A stretch of 64,000 nt of DNA, from assembly GCF_900636535.1 (NCBI RefSeq), contig NZ_LR134289.1, forward strand, positions 992,001 through 1,056,000, given 5' to 3'. The number at the start of each line of letters is the position of its first letter. Positions within the stretch are counted from its first letter, which is position 1. The DNA comes from Chryseobacterium gleum (GTDB lineage Bacteria; Bacteroidota; Bacteroidia; Flavobacteriales; Weeksellaceae). Positions 26,768 through 35,714 of the stretch are shown in pieces. The notes beneath the pieces were generated by a model. It was not told the DNA's origin. It saw nothing but the letters and a program-made list of their open reading frames with translations, and ran no database searches. A program made the translations under genes and the position numbers.

Positions 26768-27277
26768 TTACTCACCCCAAAAAGACCATACTGTACCATT
26801 GAAAACAGCCAGCTGTTTTTTTTGTGTATCATACACAATCATTCCAGCTGCAGGAGAAACAATAGTAAGATGGGGAGAGGCTACTTTAGGTAAAATCATC
26901 GCTTTATTATTATCCTCCAGCACCAGAATTCCTGAGACTGATGATGGTGTCCCTATAGAAACTTCTGCATCCGGCTGGTCTGTTAAACCATCCTGCAGAC
27001 TTGTATCAGCAGCACCTGTTCCATCTACTGAAAGATCTTTCCAGAGATTATTCTGATAAACTTTCACCTTCATATCCGAAGTATCGAAAATCAAAGTACC
27101 ATTCACAACATTCTGAATACCGGATGTATTGGTTACCCAGGGAAGAACAAGTCCGCGGTTTTCATTTCCGAATTCAATAGATGATGAAGCTGATTCTAAA
27201 GTCGTTTTCCCAAAAGCAACCTGGGCATTACAATATCCGAAAGCTGCTATAACGATTATTAAGGTAATTTTTTTCAT
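26768..27277 (-). CDS. Secreted hypothetical protein with duplicated module
   Basis: A 169-residue protein with a signal peptide (MKKITLIIVIAAFGYCNAQ). I start it at the ATG at about 27277, because the longer frame opens with TTG and runs through the end of the upstream gene. Two halves look alike: SSIEFGNENRGLVLPWV with GTLIFDTSDMKVKVYQNNLWKDL, and GILVLEDNNKAMILPKV with GMIVYDTQKKQLAVFNGTVW. The second half-module recurs at the C-terminus of the next protein. Function unknown; probably surface or periplasmic. Confidence 0.75.
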   Translation of the reverse strand: MKKITLIIVIAAFGYCNAQVAFGKTTLESASSSIEFGNENRGLVLPWVTNTSGIQNVVNGTLIFDTSDMKVKVYQNNLWKDLSVDGTGAADTSLQDGLTDQPDAEVSIGTPSSVSGILVLEDNNKAMILPKVASPHLTIVSPAAGMIVYDTQKKQLAVFNGTVWSFWGE

Positions 27278-27293
27278 ACAGTTCAGTTTTCTT

Positions 27294-28973
27294 TTAATCC
27301 GGGCAGGTTTGGGTATTAAAGCAATTCCAGCCTGTTGCTGTTCCGTCAATATTAACCTGCAGACAGTTCTGTGTGGTATTATAAATCATCATTCCTTCTT
27401 TAAGGTCTGCCTGCGGGATTGCTGCAACCTGAGCATCGGTAAGTCTGTTAAGAACAAAACCTTTATTCTTTGATTCCAATACGACCCATGCTCCTTTTCT
27501 CACTCCCGGCCAGTTACTCTCTCCACTATCTGCCCTGCTCAGTGAAGTAATGCCGAAATTTGAAGAAAGCGTAGTACCCGCTGTTACAGCCGGTTTATAA
27601 CAAGGTACAGTGCCTTGGATTGTAACCGTCACTATTGCCGTATCACAATTTGATGGAGAAGCTGTCTGGCAGATCTGATAAACCAGCGAGTACGTTCCCG
27701 GAGCTGTTCCCGGAGCTGCTAAAATATGCCCGTCAGCTGTATTTAATGAAATATTTGAGTTTGAAGTGGATATTTGTGATAGCAAAACATTAGAAAGTGT
27801 TGCCTGTGCTCCGCCGTAGGTTTCAAAGTCATTATCCAGTACAATTCCTGCAGAAGATCCTCCGGCAACAATGGTATATGTATCATCAACCGCCATTGGA
27901 GGTAAGGCTCCGTTAATGGCAGGACAAAATCCCGGATTGATGATCAAAGGCGCACTACAACTGTTTGTGGAAGCGCAATCGTAAGTAACATTCGCCAGAA
28001 AACTTGGGTTACTGTTCATGAAAACAGTACTGGGATCAGATACGCCGGTGGTTCTCCTAAAGTCAAGATTAGGACCTACAACAACGTTTCCTACCTGTAT
28101 AGGATTTTGCAGGACTATATATCCTTTTTTTGATGATGAAGAAGGTCCCTGGATATCTGCATTTCCTCCCTGGAATTGATTTAAGGTCAATTGCCCCTCA
28201 TTATAAATAACTGCATCAGCCGGTGCATTATTCATATTTCCGGTGGAAGTAAAAAGACCGAAATTGTGAATTTCGCTGCTGCTTCCTGATAAATTAATAT
28301 CGCCTCCTACAGTAAAAATGCCGGTATTGATGATTTTACCGCCATTAATGTTAAATCCGTTCTGAGATATAATAGTACCACAATTGACATACACGCTCTG
28401 CTCATTATTTCCATAATTACCAGTGATTGATATCAAGCCGCCGCCTTCGTTTCTAAATAAAGTGGTCGCAGAATTACTCATATTCAGGTTTCCATTAATA
28501 TTGAGATTTCCGAAATTATCAATGATATTGTTGGTATTATCACCTAATTGAAGCACTCCCATTTCAATAAGTCCTTCATTAATTATTTTATTATCCTGTC
28601 CTCCAATGGTAAGGTTACCATTTCCTCCTCCCACTGTAATACTCCCTGTGCTATAAACATGTACATCAAGATCAGCAACACTGGTTATCGTCTGGATAAA
28701 ATTAAGTTTTCCATGCACTTCAAAAACCGCAGGAGCATTAGCTACGCCACTTATACTATTCTGAAACTGCAAGGTAACGCCGGAAGCAATACAAATCTTG
28801 GAATTGGTTCCAAAGGTTGGATTATTAAATGTCATATCAGAACTGAAACAAACCGTTGTATTGTCGGGAAAATGGAAATTTGGATCAGTAGGGTTTTGAA
28901 TTCCGCAGTTTGTACATTGTGCGTAACTGAAATAACAGAAGAATAAGGAAAATAGATAGAATAAATTTCTCAT
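27294..28973 (-). CDS. Secreted surface protein, beta-helix-like with Ig-like domain
   Basis: A 559-residue exported protein starting at the ATG at 28973, with signal peptide MRNLFYLFSLFFCYFSYAQ. After CTNCGIQNP the first 330 residues are rich in Asn, Gly and Thr with regular spacing (INEGLIEMGVLQLGDN, GNLNINGNLNMSN), like a parallel beta-helix. An Ig/cadherin-like segment (AVDDTYTIVAGG to TVTIQG) is at about 360-455, and a C-terminal module (GMMIYNTTQNCLQVNIDG) closes it. The smaller secreted gene follows after about 16 bases; both end with the same type of module. Possibly an adhesin. Confidence 0.7.
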   Translation of the reverse strand: MRNLFYLFSLFFCYFSYAQCTNCGIQNPTDPNFHFPDNTTVCFSSDMTFNNPTFGTNSKICIASGVTLQFQNSISGVANAPAVFEVHGKLNFIQTITSVADLDVHVYSTGSITVGGGNGNLTIGGQDNKIINEGLIEMGVLQLGDNTNNIIDNFGNLNINGNLNMSNSATTLFRNEGGGLISITGNYGNNEQSVYVNCGTIISQNGFNINGGKIINTGIFTVGGDINLSGSSSEIHNFGLFTSTGNMNNAPADAVIYNEGQLTLNQFQGGNADIQGPSSSSKKGYIVLQNPIQVGNVVVGPNLDFRRTTGVSDPSTVFMNSNPSFLANVTYDCASTNSCSAPLIINPGFCPAINGALPPMAVDDTYTIVAGGSSAGIVLDNDFETYGGAQATLSNVLLSQISTSNSNISLNTADGHILAAPGTAPGTYSLVYQICQTASPSNCDTAIVTVTIQGTVPCYKPAVTAGTTLSSNFGITSLSRADSGESNWPGVRKGAWVVLESKNKGFVLNRLTDAQVAAIPQADLKEGMMIYNTTQNCLQVNIDGTATGWNCFNTQTCPD

Positions 28974-29159
28974 CCGCAAATTTTATACAAATAAATCTAC
29001 AATATTTTTTATCACCAAACAATGATTTTTTCAATATTTATTATTTTATTAATAATTATTTGATATTATATTGTTTTTAATTAAATTAATACACAATTAT
29101 TATATAATTTCCGATCAATACAATCCAGGAAATACAGACGTTTAATAAAAAAATCACCA

Positions 29160-30521
29160 ATGAAAATTGAAAGTATTCTACTGAAGCAAAGAGATTTTTT
29201 TGCAACACAGCAAACCAAAGGTATTGCCTTCCGGAAAATGTACCTTGAAAAGCTTAAAAATCTTATTATTTCTAATGAGAATATGCTGTATGAAGCAATT
29301 AACAAAGATTTTGGAAAATCAAAATTCGACACCTTAACTACCGAATTGTCTTTTATTCTGAATGATATTGATTATTATATCAGTAATTTAAAAGCGCTTT
29401 CAAAACCCCAGAAAGTAAGGACCAACTTTGTCAATCAACTCGGAAACAGTAAAATTTATAAGGAACCGCTTGGCTGTGTGCTGGTAATCGGAGCGTGGAA
29501 TTATCCTTATCAATTATCTCTTTCTCCCGTTATTGCTGCAATGGCAGCTGGAAACTGCTGTATCCTTAAACCCAGTGAAATTGCTGAAAATACAATGAAA
29601 GCAATGGCTTCACTCATCAATGAAAACTTCCCTTCAGAGTATCTTTATGTGTACGAAGGAGGTATTGAAGAAACGACAGCTCTTTTAACATTACAATTTG
29701 ACAAAATATTTTTTACCGGAAGCACGAAGGTCGGAAAGATCATTTATAAAGCGGCAGCAGAACATCTTACTCCTGTAACGCTTGAATTAGGCGGAAAATC
29801 CCCGGCCATTGTCACCAAAGATGCTAATCTGGAAATTGCAGCCAAAAGAATTGTATGGGGTAAATTTCTTAATGCCGGGCAAACCTGTGTAGCTCCGGAT
29901 TATCTGCTGATAGAAGAAACCATTCAGGAACAGTTTCTGGAAATGCTCAGGAAATATATTAAAGAATTTCAATATGAACCGGATTCTGAACAATATACAA
30001 GAATTATTAACCAAAGAAATTTCCAGCGTCTTATACGCCTTATTGATAAAGAAAAAATCTATTCCGGAGGAAATTTTGATGAAGAAAGGTTGTACATTGA
30101 ACCTACTATTCTGAATCATATAGACTGGAATGACGAAATCATGCAGGAAGAAATTTTCGGTTCTCTTCTGCCTGTCATCAGTTTTCAAAGTTATAATGCA
30201 GTTCTCAACACTGTTTCAGAGCTTGAAAAACCATTGGCAGCTTATCTTTTCACAAATAATTCTGAAGAAAAAGAAATCTTTACACGGAAACTTTCATTCG
30301 GAGGAGGTTGCATCAATGATACAGTGATGCATCTGAGCAATGATAACCTGCCATTCGGAGGCGTAGGAAGTTCCGGTATGGGAAATTACCATGGAAAGTA
30401 TGGTTTTGAAACGTTCTCACATCAAAAAGCGATTCTTGAAAAAGCCACATGGGGTGAACCAAATATCAAATATCCGCCTTATTCGGAAAAAAAATTAAGC
30501 TGGATAAAGAAATTAATGTAA
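29160..30521 (+). CDS. Aldehyde dehydrogenase (class 3-like)
   Basis: NAD(P)-dependent oxidation of aldehydes to acids. The protein has 453 residues, short like class 3 fatty-aldehyde enzymes. The catalytic Cys lies in NAGQTCVAPDY near 240, the general base Glu in LELGGKSPAIV near 208, and the nucleotide-binding FTGSTKVGK near 184. GVGSSGMGNYHGKYGFETFSHQK-like text near the end is typical of the class. A short hydrophobic tail (LSWIKKLM) could touch the membrane. It is a single gene with its own terminator. Confidence 0.92.
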   Translation: MKIESILLKQRDFFATQQTKGIAFRKMYLEKLKNLIISNENMLYEAINKDFGKSKFDTLTTELSFILNDIDYYISNLKALSKPQKVRTNFVNQLGNSKIYKEPLGCVLVIGAWNYPYQLSLSPVIAAMAAGNCCILKPSEIAENTMKAMASLINENFPSEYLYVYEGGIEETTALLTLQFDKIFFTGSTKVGKIIYKAAAEHLTPVTLELGGKSPAIVTKDANLEIAAKRIVWGKFLNAGQTCVAPDYLLIEETIQEQFLEMLRKYIKEFQYEPDSEQYTRIINQRNFQRLIRLIDKEKIYSGGNFDEERLYIEPTILNHIDWNDEIMQEEIFGSLLPVISFQSYNAVLNTVSELEKPLAAYLFTNNSEEKEIFTRKLSFGGGCINDTVMHLSNDNLPFGGVGSSGMGNYHGKYGFETFSHQKAILEKATWGEPNIKYPPYSEKKLSWIKKLM

Positions 30522-30594
30522 TGCTGAAGGTTATATTTGTACAGATTTAACTATTTGTATTATAACATATCTATAAATCAATACATAAAAATAA

Positions 30595-30622
30595 AAACTG
30601 CCTCATTTCTGAAGCAGTTTTA
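30595..30622. terminator. Bidirectional terminator between aldehyde dehydrogenase and thioredoxin-like genes
   Basis: AAAACTGC(C)TCA and TGA(A)GCAGTTTT pair, with A- and T-rich ends on both strands, between converging genes. Confidence 0.75.
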
Positions 30623-30627
30623 TATTT

Positions 30628-31200
30628 TTATCCTTTCTTTGGGGCCCAGATAGTAAAGAATTCTTTTACTTTTTCTTTACTGTACCCTTTTCCTTCTTCC
30701 AGAACATCACTTTGCTGAACTTTGATCATTTTCCCATCCTTATCCAAAACGATAAAAACCGGATAACCAAATTTTTCACCCGGATTTCCATACTGGGCAA
30801 AAACCTTTTCATTCTTATTGTCTGGAGAAAAGTTCAGATGGTAGTAAACATAATTCTTATCTACTAATTCCTTCAGTTCAGGAGTTGTCTGCACAAAATT
30901 ATTAAAACGAAGACACCAGATACACCAGTTTCCACCAGCCTGGATCATCACATTCTTTCCTTCTTTCTTAGCTTGAGCAACCAGTTTATTAATATCAGCC
31001 TGAGCATCTGCTTTTGGGTCATAAGGTTTAGGAAGCTTAGCCTTTTCTTCAGCTGCCTTTTTCTGAGCCTCTAATTTTGCTTGTTCTGCAGGCACTATAA
31101 GAGCTGTTTTTTGTTTTCCGTTATCAGGCAAATTCTTTACTTCTTGTGAAAAAGCAAAAGCACTTAATCCCAAAGAAGCGAATATTATCAATTTTTTCAT
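30628..31200 (-). CDS. Exported thioredoxin-fold protein (CIWC)
   Basis: A 190-residue protein with a signal peptide (about 1-18). A Lys/Ala/Glu-rich linker (about 30-65) precedes a thioredoxin domain with the redox motif GGNWCIWCLRF near 90-100 and PVFIVLDKDGKMIKV near 150. The DsbD/thioredoxin_7-like form (WCxWC) is common in Bacteroidota envelope proteins. It is probably a periplasmic thiol-disulfide enzyme; the partner is unknown. Confidence 0.85.
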   Translation of the reverse strand: MKKLIIFASLGLSAFAFSQEVKNLPDNGKQKTALIVPAEQAKLEAQKKAAEEKAKLPKPYDPKADAQADINKLVAQAKKEGKNVMIQAGGNWCIWCLRFNNFVQTTPELKELVDKNYVYYHLNFSPDNKNEKVFAQYGNPGEKFGYPVFIVLDKDGKMIKVQQSDVLEEGKGYSKEKVKEFFTIWAPKKG

Positions 31201-31236
31201 AATCTAAAAGTAAAAAAAATAACATATATCCCTCAG

Positions 31237-31244
31237 CAAAAATA
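31237..31244 (-). promoter_or_regulatory. -7 promoter element of thioredoxin-like gene
   Basis: TATTTTTG on the minus strand lies 36 bases before the ATG. It is back to back with the acyltransferase promoter at 31266. Confidence 0.5.
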
Positions 31245-31265
31245 GAACCATAATTTTATTATCAC

Positions 31266-31273
31266 TAAATTTG
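31266..31273 (+). promoter_or_regulatory. -7 promoter element of acyltransferase gene
   Basis: TAAATTTG ends 8 bases before the ATG at 31282, so the mRNA leader would be only a few bases long. Confidence 0.5.
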
Positions 31274-31281
31274 CGTGTTTT

Positions 31282-32166
31282 ATGAATTTTCTGATCAAAA
31301 TATTATATCTGATTTCCAAGCTTCCGCTTAAAATATTATATATTTTTTCGGACGTCATCTTTTTCCTGAACTATCATATAGTTGGATACAGAAAAGAGGT
31401 TATTACACAAAACCTGAAAAAGTCTTTCCCTGATAAGTCTGAAGAAGAAATCAAGGAGATCCGGAAAAAATTCTACCTCAATTTTTCAGATTATCTGGTA
31501 GAAACCATTAAATCATTCAGCATTTCGGAAACAGAATCCAGAGTGAGAATGCAGCATATCAACCAGCATTTATTTCACGAAGCCAAAGAGGAAGGTAAAA
31601 ATATCATTTTACTGGCAGGCCATGTTTTCAATTGGGAATGGATCAATGCACTGGCGAAAATTATCCCCCAGGCGCACTGCCATCCTGTATACAGAAAAGT
31701 AAATAGTGACTTCTGGGAAAACCAAATGAAGAAAGTCAGGAATAAATTCGGAAATGAAGCACTTGAAGCCAATGAAGTGATTCTGAATATTTTCAGATCT
31801 AAAAACAACGGTGACTCGGCATATATGTTTGTGGCTGACCAAACACCCCATCACGCTCATATTACGTATGGATTAGAGTTTTTGAATCAGCGTACTCCTG
31901 CTTTCATAGGATATGACAAACTTGCCACAAGAATGGATCTTGTTTTTATCTATTGTGAAATGAAAAAGGTAAAGCGTGGTTATTATCAGGTTAATTATCA
32001 CAGAATTTATCCGGATGGGGAAAAGTTTACAGAGAATGAAGTAGTTAGAAAGTTCCATAAATTGCTGGAAAACACATTACACAAACATCCGGACAATTAT
32101 CTTTGGTCACACAGAAAATGGAAATATCAGGACTCTATCAAAAATTTTGATTCTGAAAAAAAATAG
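31282..32166 (+). CDS. Lipid A biosynthesis acyltransferase (LpxL/HtrB-like)
   Basis: This family transfers a secondary acyl chain to lipid A at the inner membrane. The protein has 294 residues, an N-terminal membrane anchor (about 5-30) and the catalytic HX4E motif in AGHVFNWEW near 112-120. VADQTPHHAH follows near 185. The genes for this and the glycosyltransferase overlap closely (6 bases apart), which fits envelope glycolipid synthesis. Confidence 0.9.
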   Translation: MNFLIKILYLISKLPLKILYIFSDVIFFLNYHIVGYRKEVITQNLKKSFPDKSEEEIKEIRKKFYLNFSDYLVETIKSFSISETESRVRMQHINQHLFHEAKEEGKNIILLAGHVFNWEWINALAKIIPQAHCHPVYRKVNSDFWENQMKKVRNKFGNEALEANEVILNIFRSKNNGDSAYMFVADQTPHHAHITYGLEFLNQRTPAFIGYDKLATRMDLVFIYCEMKKVKRGYYQVNYHRIYPDGEKFTENEVVRKFHKLLENTLHKHPDNYLWSHRKWKYQDSIKNFDSEKK

Positions 32167-32172
32167 ATTGAC

Positions 32173-33153
32173 ATGCAGAAAAAACTGGCAGTTGCCATCT
32201 TAAACTGGAACGGCAGGAATTGGCTTGAACAATTTCTTCCTGGAGTAGTTCAATTTTCTCAGAATGCCGATATTTATGTGATAGACAATCTTTCTACGGA
32301 TGATTCAATTGAATTTTTAGAAAAGCATTTTCCCACAGTACAGATTGTTAAAAACGATAAGAACTATGGTTTTGCAGGCGGTTATAATGAAGGGTTGAAA
32401 GCTATCAAAAACGAATATTACTGTCTTCTTAATTCTGATGTGGAGGTGACAGAGAACTGGACAGAACCTGTATTGGAATTATTGGAAAGTAACCCTTCTG
32501 TTTCAGCTGTACAGCCCAAAATTTTATCCTATCACAATAGAAATTATTTCGAATTTGCAGGTGCAGCAGGCGGATTGATTGATAACCTTGGATATCCGTA
32601 TTGCAGAGGCAGGGTTTTCGATGATCTTGAAGAAGATAAAGGACAATATAATGATGAAGCAGAGATTTGCTGGGCTTCAGGATGTTGTTTTTTCATACGC
32701 TCAAAAGACTTTTGGGAACAGAGCGGTTTTGATGCCAGATTTTTTGCTCATCAGGAGGAGATTGACCTTTGCTGGAGGCTGATCAATTCAGGAAAAAAGA
32801 TCTATTACACAGGAAAGTCCCAGGTTTATCATGTAGGAGGTGGAACGCTCAACAAACAGAGCGCACAGAAAACCTATTTGAACATGAGGAACAACCTTTC
32901 TATGTTGCTTAAAAATCTTCCTTTTCCACAGGTGATCTGGGTAATTTTTTTCAGGTTATGTTTAGATGGTATTGCCGGAGTATATTTTGGAATCAAATAT
33001 GGTTTTTCTCATCTCTGGGCTGTATTGCGGGCTCATTTTGCATTTTACAGTCAGATTCCGGGAACGTGGAAACTTCGTCAAAGCCATCAGAAGAAGAATT
33101 TCTATCAATCAAAATGGCTTATTTTTAAGCACTTTTTGAGAGGAAGGTCATAG
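32173..33153 (+). CDS. Family 2 glycosyltransferase (rhamnosyltransferase-like)
   Basis: A 326-residue GT-A fold enzyme. The nucleotide-sugar domain opens VAILNWNGRNWLEQFLP, has LLNSDVEVTENW near 77-88 as the DXD-like region, and the acceptor loop with HQEEIDLCWRL near 194-204, typical of GT2 rhamnosyltransferase-type members. A C-terminal amphipathic or membrane-associated segment is present. It follows the lipid A acyltransferase directly, suggesting a role in LPS or another envelope glycan. Confidence 0.88.
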   Translation: MQKKLAVAILNWNGRNWLEQFLPGVVQFSQNADIYVIDNLSTDDSIEFLEKHFPTVQIVKNDKNYGFAGGYNEGLKAIKNEYYCLLNSDVEVTENWTEPVLELLESNPSVSAVQPKILSYHNRNYFEFAGAAGGLIDNLGYPYCRGRVFDDLEEDKGQYNDEAEICWASGCCFFIRSKDFWEQSGFDARFFAHQEEIDLCWRLINSGKKIYYTGKSQVYHVGGGTLNKQSAQKTYLNMRNNLSMLLKNLPFPQVIWVIFFRLCLDGIAGVYFGIKYGFSHLWAVLRAHFAFYSQIPGTWKLRQSHQKKNFYQSKWLIFKHFLRGRS

Positions 33154-33349
33154 TTATAGGTTCCAGAGATTAGGGATTAGGAAAAACTAAGACTTTCTTA
33201 TTTATTATGAACTAAGGGTTTTTATTTGAGTAAAAATTTATAACTTCAATTAACCTTAAACTTTAAACCCAAAACCTTGAACATCAAATTCCAAACAAAA
33301 ATCAGTAACCAGCAACAAAAATAACCCAACACCTTATAATTTTAAAATA
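33154..33349. repeat. Heptad-periodic intergenic tract
   Basis: From 33241 to about 33331 the DNA reads as 13 seven-base units that keep AA or AAC at the same place (AATTAAC, CTTAAAC, TTTAAAC, CCAAAAC, CTTGAAC, ATCAAAT, TCCAAAC, AGTAACC). The earlier part (33164-33185) has AGAGATT, AGGGATT, AGGAAAA. No gene or terminator is seen. Confidence 0.6.
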
Positions 33350-33904
33350 ATGGATTTCTGTGCAATAGATTTTGAAACTGCCACTCATGAGAAAAGTTCA
33401 GCTTGTGAGATGGGAATTTGTGTGGTACAGGATTCTAAAATTGTTGAAACAAAAACGTGGCTGATTAAACCGCCAAGCTTTCCTTATTTCAGCAAATTTA
33501 ATATTGCTGTGCATGGAATTCAGCCGGAAGATGTAAAAGACGCTCCAACGTTTGATGAAATATGGTATGAGGCTCAGGACATGATGTACGGAAGCCTTAT
33601 GATTGCTCATAATGCCGGTTTCGATGCGTCTGTTTTAAGAGGATGTCTGGAGCATTACGGAATGTTTACTCCTAAATTGAACTATTTGTGCAGTATCCAG
33701 CTTGCCAAAAAATCATGGAATTATCTTCCAAAATACGGACTGAAACCCTTAGCTGAATATCATAAGATTGATTTTACCCACCACCGGGCAGGAGCTGATG
33801 CTGAAGTGTGTGCCAAAATCTCTCTGCTGGCATTTGAGAAACTCTTCCTCACCAGTAATGATGAAGTACATGATTATATGAAAGCAAAAATCAAAAAACT
33901 TTAA
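33350..33904 (+). CDS. DEDDh 3'-5' exonuclease (DNA polymerase III epsilon-like)
   Basis: A 184-residue exonuclease-fold protein. Exo I is AIDFETAT (Asp7, Glu9), Exo II is HNAGFDASVLRG near 82-93, and Exo III has HHRAGADAEV near 145-154 with the His and Asp of the DEDDh class. It has no polymerase-binding tail clearly visible, so it is more likely a stand-alone nuclease for DNA or RNA trimming than the replicative proofreading subunit. Confidence 0.88.
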   Translation: MDFCAIDFETATHEKSSACEMGICVVQDSKIVETKTWLIKPPSFPYFSKFNIAVHGIQPEDVKDAPTFDEIWYEAQDMMYGSLMIAHNAGFDASVLRGCLEHYGMFTPKLNYLCSIQLAKKSWNYLPKYGLKPLAEYHKIDFTHHRAGADAEVCAKISLLAFEKLFLTSNDEVHDYMKAKIKKL

Positions 33905-33951
33905 TATTACAGACTACTGAACCCGGGTTCTTAGCCTGCAATTGATAATCA

Positions 33952-34341
33952 TTAATTACTTAATACTTCAGACAACAGATTAAATTTTGGAATATCAATT
34001 TCAAAAGTCTCCTGTGTCTCCATGTTTTTTACCAGGTATTTTCCGCTCATATTCCCTACTCCGGAACGAAGCATTACATTGGAGAAATAAGCGAAATTTT
34101 CGCTGGTTCCTATTTCAGGAGTAAGACCGATTACGCCATCTCCTATAATCTCTGTATATCCAAATCCTACGTCAAAAATCAACCATTTTCTTTTCAACAC
34201 TTTGATAGGAAAGCTTCCGTCATTTTCTATCGTGATATTGTATTTAAAAACGTAACGGTTTTCGGATGGATAACTGTTTTTACTATCATATTCAGGTATT
34301 ACTGAAACTTTGATATTGGAAGTCATTTTTGAAAACATCAT
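33952..34341 (-). CDS. apaG: ApaG family protein
   Basis: ApaG is a small beta-sandwich protein associated with Co2+/Mg2+ resistance; its molecular role is not settled. The 129 residues include KYNITIENDGSFPIKVLKRKW near 30-50 and VGLTPEIGTSENFAYFSNV-type text near 75. It is a single gene, converging with the exonuclease gene. Confidence 0.88.
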   Translation of the reverse strand: MMFSKMTSNIKVSVIPEYDSKNSYPSENRYVFKYNITIENDGSFPIKVLKRKWLIFDVGFGYTEIIGDGVIGLTPEIGTSENFAYFSNVMLRSGVGNMSGKYLVKNMETQETFEIDIPKFNLLSEVLSN

Positions 34342-34368
34342 TGTAGCATTTTCTTAATAGATACAAAA

Positions 34369-34392
34369 ATCTCGCCTTTTTTAGGCGAGATT
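34369..34392 (-). terminator. Terminator after odhB
   Basis: AATCTCGCCT and AGGCGAGATT form a perfect 10-bp stem with a T loop, 28 bases past the stop. Confidence 0.8.
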
Positions 34393-34420
34393 GTATATTT
34401 ATATTATAATTCTGTTTAAA

Positions 34421-35674
34421 CTATAATCCAAGGCCTTTTCTTTCGTCACCTCCCATTAAGATTCCAACAGGATTGTCGATCGCTTCTTTTACTGCCACAA
34501 GGAATCCTACAGACTCTTTTCCGTCGATAATTCTGTGGTCATAAGACATTGCTACATACATCATTGGTCTGATTACTACCTGCCCGTCAACAGCAACCGG
34601 TCTCTGGATGATATTGTGCATTCCAAGAATTGCAGATTGCGGAGGGTTGATGATTGGTGTAGACATCATAGATCCGAAAGTACCACCGTTTGTAATTGTG
34701 AAAGTACCACCCGTCATTTCATCAACAGTAATTTTACCGTCTCTTACTTTTGTAGCAAGATCCTTGATGTTTGCTTCTACAGCGCTGAAAGACATGTTTT
34801 CTGCATTTCTTAATACAGGAACCATCAATCCTTTAGGACCTGAAACTGCAATTGAAATATCACAGAAATCATAGTTTACTTTGAAGTCACCATCAATAGA
34901 TGCATTTACATCCGGATACATTTGTAATGCTCTTGTAACAGCCTTTGTGAAGAAAGACATGAAACCAAGTCCAACGCCGTGCTTTTGAGCAAATTCTTCT
35001 TTATATTGTTTTCTTAATCTGAAGATTTCAGACATGTCAACTTCATTGAAAGTAGTCAACATCGCTGTTTCATTCTTCACAGAAACTAATCTCTGAGCGA
35101 TTTTTCTTCTTAAAACTGAAAGTTTAGTCGTTGTAGTAGATCTTGAACCTGTTGCAGTAAGAGGGCTACCTCCTAATGCAGGTACTGCCGCTAATTCAGC
35201 ATCAGTTTTAGTAATTCTTCCGTCTCTTCCTGTTCCTGAAACCTGTGCAGCATCCATTCCTTTTTCGTCAAGGATTTTCTTAGCAGCCGGAGATGGAGCT
35301 CCTGTTGCGTAAGTTTGTGGTGCAGCTACCGGAGCAGCAGGTTTTGGAGCTTCCTGTTTAGCAGGTTCAGCAGCTTTCGGAGCCTCTTCCTGTTTTGGAG
35401 CCTCAGCAGCAGGTGCAGCACCTTCCGGCTTTTTAGCATCCATATCAATTAAACAAACTACCTGACCTACTTGTACTACATCACCTTCTTCTGCTTTTAA
35501 AGTGATTACACCACTTTGTTCTGCAGGCAATTCAAGAGTTGCTTTATCTGAATCCACTTCAGCGATAGGTTGATCTTTTTCTACATAATCACCATCTTTT
35601 ACAAGCCAAGTTGCAATTTCAACTTCTGTAATTGATTCGCCCGGTGAAGGAACTTTCATTTCTAAAACTGACAT
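34421..35674 (-). CDS. odhB: 2-oxoglutarate dehydrogenase E2 (dihydrolipoamide succinyltransferase)
   Basis: The E2 core of the 2-oxoglutarate dehydrogenase complex in the TCA cycle. It has 417 residues: a lipoyl domain at about 1-77 with the modified Lys in [11 protein letters not shown], an Ala/Pro/Lys linker (about 85-130), a subunit-binding domain ([26 protein letters not shown]) and the catalytic domain ending with [17 protein letters not shown] (catalytic His and Asp). It lies 40 bases after sucA in the same operon. Confidence 0.95.
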   Translation of the reverse strand: MSVLEMKVPSPGESITEVEIATWLVKDGDYVEKDQPIAEVDSDKATLELPAEQSGVITLKAEEGDVVQVGQVVCLIDMDAKKPEGAAPAAEAPKQEEAPKAAEPAKQEAPKPAAPVAAPQTYATGAPSPAAKKILDEKGMDAAQVSGTGRDGRITKTDAELAAVPALGGSPLTATGSRSTTTTKLSVLRRKIAQRLVSVKNETAMLTTFNEVDMSEIFRLRKQYKEEFAQKHGVGLGFMSFFTKAVTRALQMYPDVNASIDGDFKVNYDFCDISIAVSGPKGLMVPVLRNAENMSFSAVEANIKDLATKVRDGKITVDEMTGGTFTITNGGTFGSMMSTPIINPPQSAILGMHNIIQRPVAVDGQVVIRPMMYVAMSYDHRIIDGKESVGFLVAVKEAIDNPVGILMGGDERKGLGL

Positions 35675-35714
35675 ATCGAGTATTTTTTATTTTTTAATTG
35701 ATTATTATTTTAAA

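Noticed and set aside
33919..33930. 12-bp palindrome GAACCCGGGTTC between the exonuclease and apaG
   Set aside because: A single short palindrome between converging genes without T-run; could be a weak terminator but support is too thin for a feature.
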